Below the pieces are notes generated by a model. The model did no database searches. It saw nothing but the letters and a program-made list of their open reading frames with translations, and was not told the DNA's origin. This document shows positions 27,157-36,576 of a stretch of DNA of 64,000 bases, piece after piece; the stretch's first letter is position 1; every line of letters begins with the position of its first letter. This DNA is from Hyphomicrobiales bacterium (GTDB taxonomy: Bacteria > Pseudomonadota > Alphaproteobacteria > Rhizobiales > Rhizobiaceae): positions 1-64,000 of the forward strand of contig UCIT01000024.1 of NCBI GenBank assembly GCA_900472625.1. The letters are read 5' to 3'. The position numbers were made by a program, and so were the translations under genes.

Positions 27157-27930
27157 TCAGCGGTTCTTGAAGGCGGGTTTACGCTTTTCCATGAAGGCTG
27201 TCATGCCCTCTTTCTGGTCTTGTGTCGAAAACAGACTGTGGAACAGGCGGCGTTCGAAACGGAGCCCTTCTTCCAGCGTCGTCTCCAGCGCGCGATTGAC
27301 CGCCTCCTTGGCCATCAACACGGAAGGGCGTGACAGCGAGGCGATCCTGGCCGCCGCTTCCAGCGCCTCGTCAAGCAGCCGGTCGGGCGCCACCACACGC
27401 GATACGAGTCCTGCTCGCTCGGCTTCTGCGGCATCCATCATCCGGCCGGTGAGGATCAGGTCCATCGCCTTGGCCTTTCCGACAGCGCGGGTGAGCCGCT
27501 GCGAACCGCCCATGCCGGGAATGATGCCGAGCGTGATCTCCGGCTGGCCGAACTTCGCGGTTTCGGAGGCGATGATGAAGTCGCAGATCATCGCCAGCTC
27601 GCAGCCGCCGCCGAGGGCAAAACCGCTGACGGCAGCAATCACCGGCTTGCGGACCTTCGCGACGTCATCCCAGCCGCCAAGAAAATTGCTGCCGTAGACG
27701 TCTGCGAAGTCAAGCGGCTGCATCTCCTTGATATCGGCGCCGGCAGCGAAAGCGCGCTCGGAACCGGTTAGCACGATGGCGCCGATGCCGTCATCGACCT
27801 CAAAGGCGGCGTGTGCCTGCAACAGCTCCTTCAGCACCGTGGAATTCAGCGCGTTCAGCGCCTGCGGCCGGTTGAGCGTGATGAGGCCGACATGGCCACG
27901 GGTTTCGACGATCAGCGTTTCATAGGCCAT
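27157..27930 (-). CDS. Enoyl-CoA hydratase
   Basis: A 257-residue crotonase-fold protein. It has the oxyanion-hole segments [14 protein letters not shown] and [21 protein letters not shown], the catalytic Glu pair region [17 protein letters not shown], and a final [12 protein letters not shown] tail. It hydrates 2-enoyl-CoA in fatty acid breakdown. Both glutamates of short-chain hydratases appear to be present. It lies between mutM and rpsT, the usual place in Rhizobiaceae. Confidence 0.9.
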   Translation of the reverse strand: MAYETLIVETRGHVGLITLNRPQALNALNSTVLKELLQAHAAFEVDDGIGAIVLTGSERAFAAGADIKEMQPLDFADVYGSNFLGGWDDVAKVRKPVIAAVSGFALGGGCELAMICDFIIASETAKFGQPEITLGIIPGMGGSQRLTRAVGKAKAMDLILTGRMMDAAEAERAGLVSRVVAPDRLLDEALEAAARIASLSRPSVLMAKEAVNRALETTLEEGLRFERRLFHSLFSTQDQKEGMTAFMEKRKPAFKNR

Positions 27931-27963
27931 GGGCTTCCTCCCGGTGGAACAGTGTCGATCTGA

Positions 27964-28854
27964 CTAGATCTGGCAGACAGGGCAATAGAAGGTGGACCGG
28001 CCCGCCTGAACGATGCGGGCAACGGTACCGCCGCAATCGGGGGTACGGCAAGGCTGGCCTTCGCGATCATAGACAGAGAAGGAGTGCTGGAAATAGCCGA
28101 GCGAGCCATCGGTCTGGATATGATCGCGCAGCGACGAGCCGCCGGCGAGGATGGCGTCGGCGATGACGTCGCGGATCGAGGCGACGAGGAGCTCCATCTG
28201 CTTCGTCGGTTTTCCGGTTTTCGTCACCAGCGTGGCGGCGGCGCGCGTCGGCCTCAGGTGCGAGCGCCACAGCGCCTCGCATACATATATATTGCCGAGT
28301 CCGGCGATGTTCTTCTGGTCGAGCAGCGCGCTCTTCAGCGGCTGCGCCTTGCCCATGAAACGCTCGGCGAGATAGGCAGCGCTCAGCGTGTTGCCCGTCG
28401 GCTCCGGGCCGAGGCCGTAGAGAAAGGGATTGATGTCGAGCGCTGCGCGCGCGGCCATGTCCATGAAGCCGAAGCGGCGCGGGTCATTATAGATGACGCG
28501 GCTGATGCCGCCCGGGCCTTCCAGATGGAAGATCGCGTGATCGTGCTTCTCGTCCTTGGATCGCGGATGGTGGAATTCGCCCGGTGTCTCCGCGATCGGG
28601 CCATTTTCGATGCGGAAAGAGCCGGACATGCCGAGATGCGAGATGATGGTGTTGCCGTCGTCGAGATCGATCAGCAGATACTTGGCGCGGCGGCCGAGCG
28701 AGACGATCGTGCGGCCGGAGGCTTTTTCGCCGAACTCCGGCGGAAAGGGAAAGCGCAGATCGCCGCGCCGCAGCTCCAGTCTGACGATGCGCGCACCTTC
28801 CATGGTGGGTGCAAGCCCGCGTTTGACGGTTTCGACTTCTGGCAATTCCGGCAT
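27964..28854 (-). CDS. mutM: Formamidopyrimidine-DNA glycosylase MutM
   Basis: A 296-residue base-excision enzyme. [13 protein letters not shown] gives the catalytic N-terminal Pro and Glu after Met removal; K near [11 protein letters not shown] is the conserved Lys; the C-terminal zinc finger is C-x4-C-x16-C-x2-C (CRTPDCGGT...FYCPVCQ). It removes 8-oxoguanine and formamidopyrimidines. The start 28854 is required because the Pro must be residue 2; a longer frame to 28884 would block catalysis. It is divergent from ubiE. Confidence 0.94.
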   Translation of the reverse strand: MPELPEVETVKRGLAPTMEGARIVRLELRRGDLRFPFPPEFGEKASGRTIVSLGRRAKYLLIDLDDGNTIISHLGMSGSFRIENGPIAETPGEFHHPRSKDEKHDHAIFHLEGPGGISRVIYNDPRRFGFMDMAARAALDINPFLYGLGPEPTGNTLSAAYLAERFMGKAQPLKSALLDQKNIAGLGNIYVCEALWRSHLRPTRAAATLVTKTGKPTKQMELLVASIRDVIADAILAGGSSLRDHIQTDGSLGYFQHSFSVYDREGQPCRTPDCGGTVARIVQAGRSTFYCPVCQI

Positions 28855-29003
28855 CTTAACCCATCTATATCGAACATGTTTCAACCGTCCGCGATGTGCG
28901 CTATAGCGCCAAGGTGTCGCGGACCGGACCGTGGCAACAGATAGCGCCGCCGGCCCGATTTCGCTATGGTCGCCGCGTTGATTTAAGAGATTGGAGTACG
29001 TCG

Positions 29004-29780
29004 ATGTCAGACAGCCGCACCTCCGCCGATGGCGGCATGGAAACGTCCTATGGTTTCCGCGAAGTGGCAGGCGGCGAAAAGCAGGGCCTCGTCAACGACG
29101 TCTTCCATAAGGTCGCCAAGCGCTACGACATCATGAACGACGTGATGTCCGTCGGCATGCACCGCGTCTGGAAGGATGCGATGATTGCAGCGCTCAATCC
29201 GCGCAGGGAGCCGGACTACAAGACGCTCGACGTGGCCGGCGGCACGGGCGACATCGCGTTTCGCATCATCGAAGCCTCGAACCGGATGGCGCACTCCACC
29301 GTGCTCGACATCAACGGATCGATGCTTGCGGTTGGCGCCGAGCGCGCGGCCAAGAAGAAGCTGTCCGACAACCTGACTTTCGTCGAGGCGAACGCGGAAG
29401 ACCTGCCGTTCGAGGCGAACAGCTTCGACGCCTACACGATCGCCTTCGGCATCCGCAACGTGCCGCGCATCGACGTGGCGCTCAGCGAGGCCTACCGCGT
29501 CCTGAAGCGCGGCGGGCGGCTGCTGGTGCTGGAGTTCTCCGAAGTGGACATGCCGCTGCTCGATCGCGTCTACGAGACATGGTCGTTCAACGCCATTCCG
29601 AAGTTCGGCAAGGCGATCACGGGCGATGCAGAGCCCTACCAGTATCTGGTCGAATCCATCCGCAAGTTCCCGAACCAGGAAAACTTCGCGGCGATGATCC
29701 GGGACGCCGGTTTTTCGCGCGTCAACTTCACCAATTACACCGGCGGTATTGCAGCGCTTCACTCGGGCTGGAAGATCTGA
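29004..29780 (+). CDS. ubiE: Ubiquinone/menaquinone C-methyltransferase UbiE
   Basis: A 258-residue SAM methyltransferase with the UbiE signatures [18 protein letters not shown], the SAM loop [14 protein letters not shown], and the C-terminal motif [31 protein letters not shown]. It methylates the ring carbon in ubiquinone synthesis. ATG 29004 follows TTGGAG; the longer frame from 28896 is not family-like. It pairs with ubiB 230 bases downstream. Confidence 0.94.
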   Translation: MSDSRTSADGGMETSYGFREVAGGEKQGLVNDVFHKVAKRYDIMNDVMSVGMHRVWKDAMIAALNPRREPDYKTLDVAGGTGDIAFRIIEASNRMAHSTVLDINGSMLAVGAERAAKKKLSDNLTFVEANAEDLPFEANSFDAYTIAFGIRNVPRIDVALSEAYRVLKRGGRLLVLEFSEVDMPLLDRVYETWSFNAIPKFGKAITGDAEPYQYLVESIRKFPNQENFAAMIRDAGFSRVNFTNYTGGIAALHSGWKI

Positions 29781-29809
29781 TCGGGGATGCGTCAGTTCCT
29801 CGCATCGCC

Positions 29810-29959
29810 CTCATTCCTGTGCTCGTCACAGGAATCCAGCGCACTCCCGTCCGGGAGTGCCAGAGACTCTTTCACCCTGCTTGATTCATTCACCACGCAG
29901 ACGCGCGGTGGCTGGATTCCTGTGACATCGCCCGGGCGAAGCCTGGGCACAGGAATGAG
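29810..29959. repeat. Palindromic repeat element between ubiE and ubiB
   Basis: A 150-base element whose two ends are inverted copies. The left arm, 29810-29840, contains CTCATTCCTGTGC and GTCACAGGAATCCAGC. The right arm, 29911-29959, contains GCTGGATTCCTGTGAC and GCACAGGAATGAG. Each arm is itself a small hairpin around CATTCCTGTG/CACAGGAATC. It does not code for a protein. It splits an otherwise tight ubiE-ubiB pair and looks like a dispersed repeat. Confidence 0.75.
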
Positions 29960-30007
29960 AGCGCAGAGGTCTGGGATCGCCTCGACCCAAGCAACGAGCG
30001 TGATCGC

Positions 30008-31582
30008 ATGAGCACAGTATCGGCCTATTTCCAGCTCTGGCGGGTTGGGTGGATCCTCGTGCGCGAGGGCGTCGTCTCGGCGCTGCCGTCCGACGATCTG
30101 CCCCCTTCGATCGCCACCGCGAAATCCTTCGTCGGGCTGTTTGCCCGCAGGCGCGCCAAGGAGCGGAAGCGCAGCGACAGGCTGGCCAAGGCGGTGGAGC
30201 GGCTCGGCCCCTCCTACGTCAAGATCGGCCAGTTCCTGGCCACCCGGCCCGACGTCGTCGGCGTCGAGTTCGCCGACGATCTGGCGCAGTTGCAGGACCG
30301 GATGGCGTTTTTCCCGGATGCCGCCGCCAAGGCCAATATTGCAGGCTCGCTCGGCCGACCGGTCGAGGAACTCTACACCAGCTTCGGCGCGCCGATCGCC
30401 GCCGCCTCGATCGCGCAGGTGCATCCGGCGGAAGTGATGACGCCACAGGGCCGCCGGAAGGTGGCCGTCAAGGTGGTGCGTCCCGGTGTGCGACAGCGCT
30501 TCACCCACGATCTCGAGGCGATGTATCTCGTTGCCCACCTGCAGGAGCGCTTCATGCCCTCCAGCCGAAGGCTGAGGCCGGTGGAGGTCACGAAGACTCT
30601 GGAGCAGACGACCAAGGTCGAGATGGACCTTCGCCTGGAAGCGGCAGCGCTTTCGGAGATTGCCGAGAATACCCGGGACGATCCGGGCTTCCGTGTTCCA
30701 ACCGTCGACTGGGAGCGCACCGGGCGCGACGTCATCACGATGGAGTGGATCGACGGCGTCAAGATGTCCGATGTCGAGGGGCTGAAGGCCGCCGGCCACG
30801 ATCTCAACATGCTTGCCGACACGCTGATCCAATCGTTCCTGCGCCACACGCTGCGCGACGGTTTCTTCCACGCCGACATGCATCCGGGCAACCTCTTCGT
30901 CGATCCGAAGGGGATGATCGTCGCGGTCGACATGGGTATTGTCGGGCGGCTGGGGAAGAAGGAGCGCCGTTTCCTCGCAGAAATCCTCTACGGCTTCATC
31001 ACCCGCGATTACATCCGCGTCGCGGAAGTGCATTTCGAGGCGGGCTACGTGCCCGGCCACCACAATGTCGAGAGCTTCGCGCAGGCGATCCGGGCGATCG
31101 GCGAGCCGATCCACGGGCAGCCGGCCGAGACGATCTCGATGGGCAAGCTGCTGACGCTCTTGTTCGAGGTGACCGAGCTGTTCGACATGGCCGCAAGGCC
31201 GGAACTGGTGATGCTGCAGAAGACTATGGTCGTCGTCGAAGGCGTTGCCCGTATCCTCAACCCGCGCTTCAACATGTGGAAGGCGTCGGAGCCCGTCGTC
31301 GGCGAATGGATCCGCAACAATCTCGGACCGAAGCGGATCGCAACCGATATCAAGGACGGGCTGAAGGCGGCCATCAAGCTTGCCGAGGCGGCCCCCGAGA
31401 TCGCCGCCAAGACCGAGAAGTTCCACCACGAACTCTTGAAGATGAGCGAGAACGGCGTGCGCTTCGACGCAGAGACGGCGGAGGCCATCGGCAAGGCGGA
31501 AGCCCGCCACAGCCGCTCCGGCCGGTGGGCGCTCTGGCTGATCGCGCTGACGCTCATCTATATCGCCTGGGCGGTCAGCTGA
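30008..31582 (+). CDS. ubiB: Ubiquinone biosynthesis regulatory protein kinase UbiB
   Basis: A 524-residue ABC1/UbiB atypical kinase. The family marks are KxGQ (YVKIGQFLATRPD), the Ala-rich loop APIAAASIAQVH, ExD (TKVEMDLRLE), HADMHPGNLFVDPKG and VDMGIVGRLG. Two hydrophobic segments at the C-terminus (about 500-524) anchor it in the inner membrane. It supports ubiquinone synthesis, probably by ATP-driven handling of lipid precursors. Confidence 0.93.
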   Translation: MSTVSAYFQLWRVGWILVREGVVSALPSDDLPPSIATAKSFVGLFARRRAKERKRSDRLAKAVERLGPSYVKIGQFLATRPDVVGVEFADDLAQLQDRMAFFPDAAAKANIAGSLGRPVEELYTSFGAPIAAASIAQVHPAEVMTPQGRRKVAVKVVRPGVRQRFTHDLEAMYLVAHLQERFMPSSRRLRPVEVTKTLEQTTKVEMDLRLEAAALSEIAENTRDDPGFRVPTVDWERTGRDVITMEWIDGVKMSDVEGLKAAGHDLNMLADTLIQSFLRHTLRDGFFHADMHPGNLFVDPKGMIVAVDMGIVGRLGKKERRFLAEILYGFITRDYIRVAEVHFEAGYVPGHHNVESFAQAIRAIGEPIHGQPAETISMGKLLTLLFEVTELFDMAARPELVMLQKTMVVVEGVARILNPRFNMWKASEPVVGEWIRNNLGPKRIATDIKDGLKAAIKLAEAAPEIAAKTEKFHHELLKMSENGVRFDAETAEAIGKAEARHSRSGRWALWLIALTLIYIAWAVS

Positions 31583-31600
31583 CGGCCCCTTGTTCGGCTT

Positions 31601-32884
31601 TTACCGCCGCGAAAGCCGGGCCGCGGCAAGCGACGCGATCATGCCGAGCACCAGAAGCGTCATGGTGAAGGCCACGACGGCATTCCAGCCGTCGGCGCCC
31701 CAAAAGTAGCCGCCAGCGGAACCGGCGACGCTGGAGCCGATATAATAGGACAGCAGATAGAGCGACGAGGCGTGGCCCTTGGTGCCCCGGGCGAGCCGCC
31801 CGACCAAGGCGCTTGCCACCGAATGGGCGACGAAGAAGCCCGAGGTGAGCAGCACGATGCCAAGGATGATCACGGGCAGAGAGACCGACAGCGTCATACC
31901 GACGCCCGCCATCGATAGCGCAAGGCCAGCCGGCAGAACGACGAAATGGCCGAAGCGGTCGCCCACCAGGCCGGCCAGCCAGGATGCGGCGATGCCGAAG
32001 ACATAGACGGTGAAGATCAGGCCGAGCTCGGTCTGGTTCAGGCTGTAGGGCGCCTCCACGAGGCGGAAACCGATGTAGTTGTAGACCGTGACGAAGCTAC
32101 CCATGGCGAAGAAGCCGATGGAGAAGAGCAGCGGCAGGGCCGGATTGGTGATGTGGCCGACCCAGGCGCCGAGATGGAAACGGGCGTTGAACCCCTTGCG
32201 CGGCGTGAAGTTGCGCGACGCCGGCAAGAGCAGGAAGAACCCGATGGCGGCGGCAAGGCCGATCAGGCCAAGCGTTCCGAGCGCGATCCGCCAGGAGAAG
32301 AATTCGGCCAGCATGCCTGTGACGACGCGACCGGCCATGCCGCCGAAGGCATTGCCGGCAATGTAGAGACCCATCGAAGCGCCGAGGCCGCGCGGATCGA
32401 TCTCTTCCGACAGATAGGCCATGGCGACGGCGGGCACGCCGCCGAGCAGCAGTCCCTCGACCGCGCGGATGACCAGAAGCGCATGCCAGCTCGGCACCAG
32501 CGCGCAGGCAATCGTGCACAGGGCAGCCCCCAGCAGCGAAGCGAACATCAGACTGCGGCGGGGAAAGCTTTCCGAGACGGCGGCGGCGCAGAAGATCGCG
32601 AAGGCGAGAAGCCCGGTCGAGAGCGACAGCGACAGCGAGCTTGCCGCAGGGCTGATGCCGAAATCAGCCGCGAAGATCGGCATCAGCGGCTGAACGCAAT
32701 AGAGAAGCGAGAAGGTGGCGAAGCCTGAGAGGAAGAGCGCGAAGCTGGCGCGCCTGTAGGCCGCCGTGCCGCGCAGGAGGAACTGCTTTTCCCCAGGCTC
32801 GGCGTCTGTCTTGGCGATGACGGTGAGATGAGGGCGGGAGGGAATTTCGGAGGGGAGTAACTGCTTGTCTGCGGCGCGCGGCAT
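31601..32884 (-). CDS. MFS transporter (YnfM-like)
   Basis: A 427-residue transporter with 12 membrane helices and a soluble N-terminus of about 40 residues. Marks include YCVQPLMPIFAADFGISPAASSLSLSLSTG and the A-motif-like SESFPRRSLMFASLLGA. YnfM-type members are thought to export arabinose or drugs; the substrate is unknown. Start 32884 is chosen; an upstream ATG at 32920 has no site. It is divergent from a LysR gene that may control it, as in the ynfM/ynfL pair of E. coli. Confidence 0.82.
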   Translation of the reverse strand: MPRAADKQLLPSEIPSRPHLTVIAKTDAEPGEKQFLLRGTAAYRRASFALFLSGFATFSLLYCVQPLMPIFAADFGISPAASSLSLSLSTGLLAFAIFCAAAVSESFPRRSLMFASLLGAALCTIACALVPSWHALLVIRAVEGLLLGGVPAVAMAYLSEEIDPRGLGASMGLYIAGNAFGGMAGRVVTGMLAEFFSWRIALGTLGLIGLAAAIGFFLLLPASRNFTPRKGFNARFHLGAWVGHITNPALPLLFSIGFFAMGSFVTVYNYIGFRLVEAPYSLNQTELGLIFTVYVFGIAASWLAGLVGDRFGHFVVLPAGLALSMAGVGMTLSVSLPVIILGIVLLTSGFFVAHSVASALVGRLARGTKGHASSLYLLSYYIGSSVAGSAGGYFWGADGWNAVVAFTMTLLVLGMIASLAAARLSRR

Positions 32885-32979
32885 TGAGGACCAACCTTTC
32901 ACGCCTTTTGATCTAGCCAAAACATCATCATTTGTCCAATATATGGAACTGGCATTCTTGATAGGTTTTGGAGATATCG

Positions 32980-33852
32980 ATGGAGCTGCGCCATCTCCGC
33001 TATTTCCTCGCGGTGGCCGAGGAGAGCAATTTCACCCGCGCGGCGGCCAAGCTCGGCATCGGCCAGCCGCCGCTCAGCCAGCAGATCCGCGACCTCGAAA
33101 ACGAGATCGGCGCGGCGCTGTTTCATCGCGTGCCTCACGGCGCCGAACTGACGGAGGCGGGTGTCGCCTTCCTGCCCGAGGCGCGGGCAGCGATCGCATC
33201 TGCCGAAAAGGCCAAGCTTGCGGCACAGAGGGCGACGCGCGGCGAGACCGGGCGGCTGGCGCTTGGCTTCACCGCCTCCTCGGCCTTCAACACGGCCGTC
33301 AGCGGCACGATCCGCCGGTTTCGCGGGCAGTGGCCGGATGTCGACCTTTCCCTCACCGAGATGAACAGCAACTGGCTGATGGAAAAGCTGATGCGGCAAG
33401 AGATCGACGCCGCCTTCATCCGCCCAGGCCTGGAAGATCCGAAAGACGTCTACCTGAAGCGGCTGGCGGACGAGCCGATGCTGATCGCGCTGCCGTCGCA
33501 CCATCCATTGGCGGCGCGGGAGACGGTGCCGCTGTCGGCGCTTGCGGGGGAACCGTTCATTCTTTTTCCGCGCACGGTCGGCCTCAGCCTCTATGACGAT
33601 ATCGTGCGCGGCTGCCGCGATGCCGGCTTCGAGCTCGTCGTGACGCAGGAGGCGCCGCAGATCCCCTCCGTCATCAATCTCGTCGCCGCCGATCTCGGCG
33701 TGTCGATCGTACCCGCCTCGATCGCCCATCTGAAGCTCGATGGCGCCGTCTACCGACCGATCGAGGGGCCGCCGCTGGTGGCACGTCTCGGGCTGGCGAT
33801 GCTGAAGGCACAACGGTCGCGGGTGGTCGGCAACCTGATGAGCCTGATCTGA
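32980..33852 (+). CDS. LysR-family regulator, divergent to the MFS gene
   Basis: A 290-residue regulator with the LysR helix-turn-helix (MELRHLRYFLAVAEESNFTRAAAKLGIGQPPLSQQI) and a periplasmic-binding-like effector domain. The start is ATG 32980, preceded by TTTTGGAG. The 95-base divergent gap is AT-rich and likely holds its site. Its coding end is two bases from the end of the next LysR gene on the other strand, so the pair of LysR genes is tail to tail. Confidence 0.85.
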   Translation: MELRHLRYFLAVAEESNFTRAAAKLGIGQPPLSQQIRDLENEIGAALFHRVPHGAELTEAGVAFLPEARAAIASAEKAKLAAQRATRGETGRLALGFTASSAFNTAVSGTIRRFRGQWPDVDLSLTEMNSNWLMEKLMRQEIDAAFIRPGLEDPKDVYLKRLADEPMLIALPSHHPLAARETVPLSALAGEPFILFPRTVGLSLYDDIVRGCRDAGFELVVTQEAPQIPSVINLVAADLGVSIVPASIAHLKLDGAVYRPIEGPPLVARLGLAMLKAQRSRVVGNLMSLI

Positions 33853-33854
33853 GT

Positions 33855-34760
33855 TCAGCCCGATGGGTCCCAGTAGGGCGGATCGCCGAAGGTCTTGCGG
33901 AGATGATCGGCGACGGCCCTGAGTTTGGCGGATGGATTGCGGCCTTCCGGATGCGCCATGTAGATGAACTCGGCCTCCGGCTTGTAGCCGACGTCGATTT
34001 CGGTGAGCAACCCTTCGCTGATCGCCGGGCCGGCGATGAAGGCGGGCAGCAGCGCGATGCCGAGACCGGCGACGGCGGCATCGCGGATCATGTCGCCATT
34101 GTTCATTCCCACCGCCTGGCTGGCGCGCACGACGATTGCGCCATCCGGCGTCTGGAAGCGCCAGTCGGAGACGCCGCGATTGGTGTAGAAGATGCCCTTG
34201 TGGCGATCGAGATCGGCCAGCTTTTTCGGCGTTCCGTGGCGGGCGAGATAATCCGGTGACGCGACGAGGATGCGGCGGCTGCGGCTGAGCTTCCAGACGA
34301 CCAATCGGGAATCGACGATCGGCCCGTTGCGGACGACCGCGTCATAACCTTCGGAGGAGACATCGACGCGGCGATCGTCGATGTCGAGCACCAGTTCGAT
34401 CTCGGGATGCTTGGCCAGAAAGGGATAAAGCGCCGGGCCGAGATGCATGCGGCCGAAGGTGACGGGGGCTGCGATGCGCAGCGGACCGGACAGCGTGCCG
34501 CGCCGCTCGGCCATCTCGGCGGAGGCATCCTCGATCTCCTGGACGATCCGCGAGGCGCGCTGAAGAAAGGCCGTGCCGTCCTCCGTCAGAGTGAGCTTGC
34601 GGGTCGTGCGGTGCAGGAGCACGCCGCCCAGCGAACGCTCCAGTTCGGCCAACCTTTCGCTGACCACGGACTTCGACAGGCGAAGGCGTCGCGCCGCCTC
34701 GCTGACCGAGCCGGATTCCACCACCGACACGAACGCCGTTATTCCTTCGATCTTGATCAT
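33855..34760 (-). CDS. LysR-family regulator, divergent to a short-chain dehydrogenase
   Basis: A 301-residue LysR regulator of the DmlR/AaeR-like group (IEGITAFVSVVESGSVSEAARRLRLSKSVVSERLAELE, then LRIAAPVTFGRMHLGPALYPFLAKHPEIELVLDIDD). It is divergent from the SDR gene at 34885 with a 124-base gap, so it probably controls that gene. The effector is unknown. Confidence 0.85.
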   Translation of the reverse strand: MIKIEGITAFVSVVESGSVSEAARRLRLSKSVVSERLAELERSLGGVLLHRTTRKLTLTEDGTAFLQRASRIVQEIEDASAEMAERRGTLSGPLRIAAPVTFGRMHLGPALYPFLAKHPEIELVLDIDDRRVDVSSEGYDAVVRNGPIVDSRLVVWKLSRSRRILVASPDYLARHGTPKKLADLDRHKGIFYTNRGVSDWRFQTPDGAIVVRASQAVGMNNGDMIRDAAVAGLGIALLPAFIAGPAISEGLLTEIDVGYKPEAEFIYMAHPEGRNPSAKLRAVADHLRKTFGDPPYWDPSG

Positions 34761-34884
34761 CGTTCGGCATTTCCGAATTCGAGTTCCGCTATTTGGAGAC
34801 TAATCCGAACGAAAAGAAAATGCCATCTTCCACTCATCGAACGGGGCGGCACACGCTGCCCCACCCCAAGAAGGAGATGGAAGA

Positions 34885-35649
34885 ATGACCCGCTTGAATG
34901 GAAAAGTCGCCATCATCACCGGCGCCAGCGCTGGTATCGGCCGCGCAACGGCCAAGCTGTTTGCAGCCGAAGGTGCCAAGGTCGTGGTCGGCGCCCGCCG
35001 CCAAGCCGAGCTCGACAGCCTTGTCGAGGAAATCAAGGCCGCCGGCGGTGACGCCGTGGCCGTTGCCGGCGACGTGCGCTCGGAAGACTATCACAGGGCA
35101 TTGGTCGCCACTGCGGTCGAGCGCTACGGCAAGCTCGACATCGCCTTCAACAATGCCGGCATCCTCGGCGAGGCCGGCCCTAGCACCGGCGTGTCGGAGG
35201 CAGGCTTTGCCGAGGCGCTGACGATCAACCTGACCGCCTCGTTCCTCGCCGCCAAGCACCAGATCGGACAGATGGAAAAGAACGGCGGCGGATCGGTGAT
35301 CTTCACCTCGACCTTCGTCGGCTACAGCTTCGCCTTCCCTGGCGTGGCAGCATATGCCGCCAGCAAGTCCGGCCTGATCGGCCTGACGCAGGCGCTGGCC
35401 GCCGAATACGGCGCCAAGAACATCCGGGTGAACGCGGTTCTGCCCGGCGCCGTCGACACCGACATGTATCGCGAGATGAACGACACGCCTGACAAGCAGG
35501 GCTTCATCACCAACCTGCATGCGCTGAAGCGCGTGGCCACGCCGGACGAGCTTGCACGCTCGGTTCTCTACCTCGCATCGGACGATTCCAGCTTCGTCAC
35601 CGGCACGGCTTCGCTGGTCGACGGCGGCGCCTCGATCACCCGCACCTGA
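34885..35649 (+). CDS. Short-chain dehydrogenase/reductase 1
   Basis: A 254-residue classical SDR: TGASAGIGRATAKLF (cofactor loop), NNAGILGEAGP, and YAASKSGLIGLTQALAAEYG with the catalytic Tyr and Lys. ADGGASITR ends the protein. It uses NAD(P)H on an unknown substrate in the cytosol. Arg/Ala residues after the second strand (VVVGARRQAEL) hint at NADPH. It has a good site (AAGGAG) before ATG 34885. It is probably controlled by the divergent LysR. Confidence 0.88.
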   Translation: MTRLNGKVAIITGASAGIGRATAKLFAAEGAKVVVGARRQAELDSLVEEIKAAGGDAVAVAGDVRSEDYHRALVATAVERYGKLDIAFNNAGILGEAGPSTGVSEAGFAEALTINLTASFLAAKHQIGQMEKNGGGSVIFTSTFVGYSFAFPGVAAYAASKSGLIGLTQALAAEYGAKNIRVNAVLPGAVDTDMYREMNDTPDKQGFITNLHALKRVATPDELARSVLYLASDDSSFVTGTASLVDGGASITRT

Positions 35650-35765
35650 CCGCAGGCCCGATCATACTCTCCATAGGCGCGGATGATCGGGCGCCGCGCA
35701 TTTCACCCCACACCGCACAGTCAACAGAACCGGGCGACAGGCCCGCATCACAGGGATCAACGTCA

Positions 35766-36515
35766 ATGTCACGCTTGCAGAACAAGACAGCCCTCATCAC
35801 CGGCGGCACCAGCGGGATCGGGCTTGAAACCGCCCGCCAGTTCATCGCCGAGGGCGCGCGCGTCGCGATCACCGGCAGCAGCGCCAAGAGCGTCGAAGCA
35901 GCCCGCGCCGAACTCGGCGACAAGGCCCTCATCATCCAGGCCGATGCCGGCAATGTCGCCGGGCAGCAGGTTGTCGCCGGCGCGATCAAGGACGCGTTCG
36001 GGCATCTCGACATTCTCTTCGTCAACGCCGGCGTAGCCGAGTTCGGCCCGCTGGAACAGTGGAGCGAAGCCGCCTTCGACAAGTCGATCGCGATCAACGT
36101 TAAGGGTCCGTTCTTCCTGATCCAGGCACTGCTGCCACTGTTTTCCAAGCAGGCCGCGATCGTGCTCAACACCTCCATCAACGCCCATATCGGCATGCCG
36201 AATTCCAGCGTCTATTCGCTGACCAAGGGCGCGCTGCTGACGCTGGCGAAGACACTGTCCGGCGAACTGATCGGTCGCGGCATCCGCGTCAACGCCGTCA
36301 GTCCCGGCCCGATCGCCACGCCGCTCTACAGCAAGCTCGGCGCATCGGAAGCCGATTCGAAGGCGATGGCGGCACAGATCCAGTCGCAGATCCCGGTCGG
36401 CCGCTTCGGCGACGCCGCCGAAGTCGCCAAGACGGTGATCTTCCTCGCCTCCGACGAGGCCGCCTATATCGTCGGCAGCGAGCTGATCATCGATGGCGGG
36501 ATGAGCAATCTCTGA
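35766..36515 (+). CDS. Short-chain dehydrogenase/reductase 2
   Basis: A 249-residue classical SDR: TGGTSGIGLETARQF, NAGVAEFGPLEQWSE, and YSLTKGALLTLAKTLSGELIG with the catalytic Tyr and Lys. It lies 116 bases after SDR 1 in the same direction; the two are different members, not a recent duplication. The end GSELIIDGGMSNL is family-typical. The substrate is unknown. A strong terminator follows at 36541. Confidence 0.88.
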   Translation: MSRLQNKTALITGGTSGIGLETARQFIAEGARVAITGSSAKSVEAARAELGDKALIIQADAGNVAGQQVVAGAIKDAFGHLDILFVNAGVAEFGPLEQWSEAAFDKSIAINVKGPFFLIQALLPLFSKQAAIVLNTSINAHIGMPNSSVYSLTKGALLTLAKTLSGELIGRGIRVNAVSPGPIATPLYSKLGASEADSKAMAAQIQSQIPVGRFGDAAEVAKTVIFLASDEAAYIVGSELIIDGGMSNL

Positions 36516-36540
36516 ACGTCGGCGGCAATAGCATATATGA

Positions 36541-36576
36541 AGGGCCGTCGATGAAGCATCGGCGGCCCTTGCTTTT
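36541..36576 (+). terminator. Terminator after SDR 2
   Basis: AGGGCCGTCGATG, loop AAG, CATCGGCGGCCCT (13 bp with one wobble), then TTGCTTTT. It also reaches the 3' end of the convergent NmrA-like gene. Confidence 0.8.
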
